A stretch of DNA of 42,257 nt from an uncultured Verrucomicrobiae bacterium (GTDB lineage: Bacteria; Verrucomicrobiota; Verrucomicrobiia; JADLBR01; CALLMV01): NCBI GenBank assembly GCA_938005615.1, contig CALLMV010000017.1, positions 1-42,257 of the forward strand. The letters run 5' to 3'. The notes beneath the pieces were generated by a model. It did not search any database. It was given only the letters and a program-made list of their open reading frames with translations, and had not been told where the DNA came from. A program made the position numbers and the translations under genes. Every line of letters begins with the position of its first letter. Positions within the stretch are counted from its first letter, which is position 1. Of this stretch, positions 42,162 through 42,257 are shown piece after piece.

Positions 42162-42257
42162 TTAATGAAGGCTTTCCGCAAAGATTTGAATCCCACGAAG
42201 TGTGAGAAGCGGATCGGTGTATTGGATATCGGGGATCTCCCGAGAAATCCAGTCGGA
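42162..42257 (-). CDS. C-terminal fragment of a gene cut by the window edge (possibly type III pantothenate kinase)
   Basis: On the - strand the last 31 codons of an open frame end at TAA 42162-42164. The peptide ends IQYTDPLLTLRGIQIFAESLH. The DP-LTLRG-I pattern resembles the C-terminus of CoaX-type pantothenate kinases (typically DP.LTL.GL.I), but the fragment is too short for a firm call. It ends 84 bp before the first ATPase gene on the same strand. Confidence 0.45.
   Translation of the reverse strand, partial: SDWISREIPDIQYTDPLLTLRGIQIFAESLH

Noticed and set aside
1-42257. CRISPR array, insertion sequence, prophage or defence island
   Set aside because: No regularly spaced repeats, transposase, integrase, phage structural gene or nuclease-methylase pair was recognised.

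Overview
The window reads as a continuous stretch of a Gram-negative chromosome, most likely from the Verrucomicrobiota or a related PVC-group lineage. The pointers are an alternative complex III (Act) operon joined to a cbb3-type oxidase, a canonical PEP-CTERM protein, many ATGA or TAATG gene overlaps and weak Shine-Dalgarno sites. No rRNA, insertion sequence, phage gene or CRISPR array is visible. The assignment rests on gene content only, because no search was possible.

Layout: (1) 1-3025 holds a structured, probably non-coding leader, a DEAD-box helicase, tRNA-Ser(UGA) and a MoeB/ThiF-rhodanese fusion. (2) 3118-15162 is a 12-kb respiratory operon on the + strand: a perfect CRP-type palindrome, actA-actF, two small unassigned membrane proteins, then ccoN, ccoO and a one-haem ccoP. 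Together these would take electrons from quinol through ActABCDEF to c-type haems and on to oxygen. (3) 15282-18614, on the - strand, is a translationally overlapped trio of a DASS anion transporter, a stand-alone receiver protein and a histidine kinase with a cyclic-nucleotide-binding-like domain. (4) 18819-21919, on the - strand, is a small glycan locus: a PEP-CTERM protein, a secreted lichenase-like GH16 enzyme and a GPH-type sugar symporter.

(5) 22137-29590 is mixed housekeeping: a GlcD-like flavoprotein, prs, a DEDD-type exonuclease, a metallophosphoesterase, a GT9 glycosyltransferase, a SanA-like envelope protein, and threonine synthase behind a SAM-I riboswitch. (6) 30069-34562 holds trpC-trpF, a GT4 glycosyltransferase, and a coupled pair of an exported unknown protein and a cell-wall amidase. 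(7) 34682-36157 is rpsT and dprA. (8) 36193-42078, on the - strand, is a type IV pilus/type II secretion block of two tandem PilB/GspE ATPases and PilC/GspF, ending in an unusual photolyase-like gene. A fragment of another - strand gene lies at the right edge.

The most striking single observation is that photolyase-like gene. Its FAD-binding domain comes first, and a segment resembling the normally N-terminal alpha/beta antenna domain comes last, so it looks circularly permuted. Other points worth checking are the SAM riboswitch on thrC, the CRP-like site before the respiratory operon, the transporter-receiver-kinase trio, and a probable TG-repeat frameshift that removes the PEP-CTERM tail from the GH16 enzyme.
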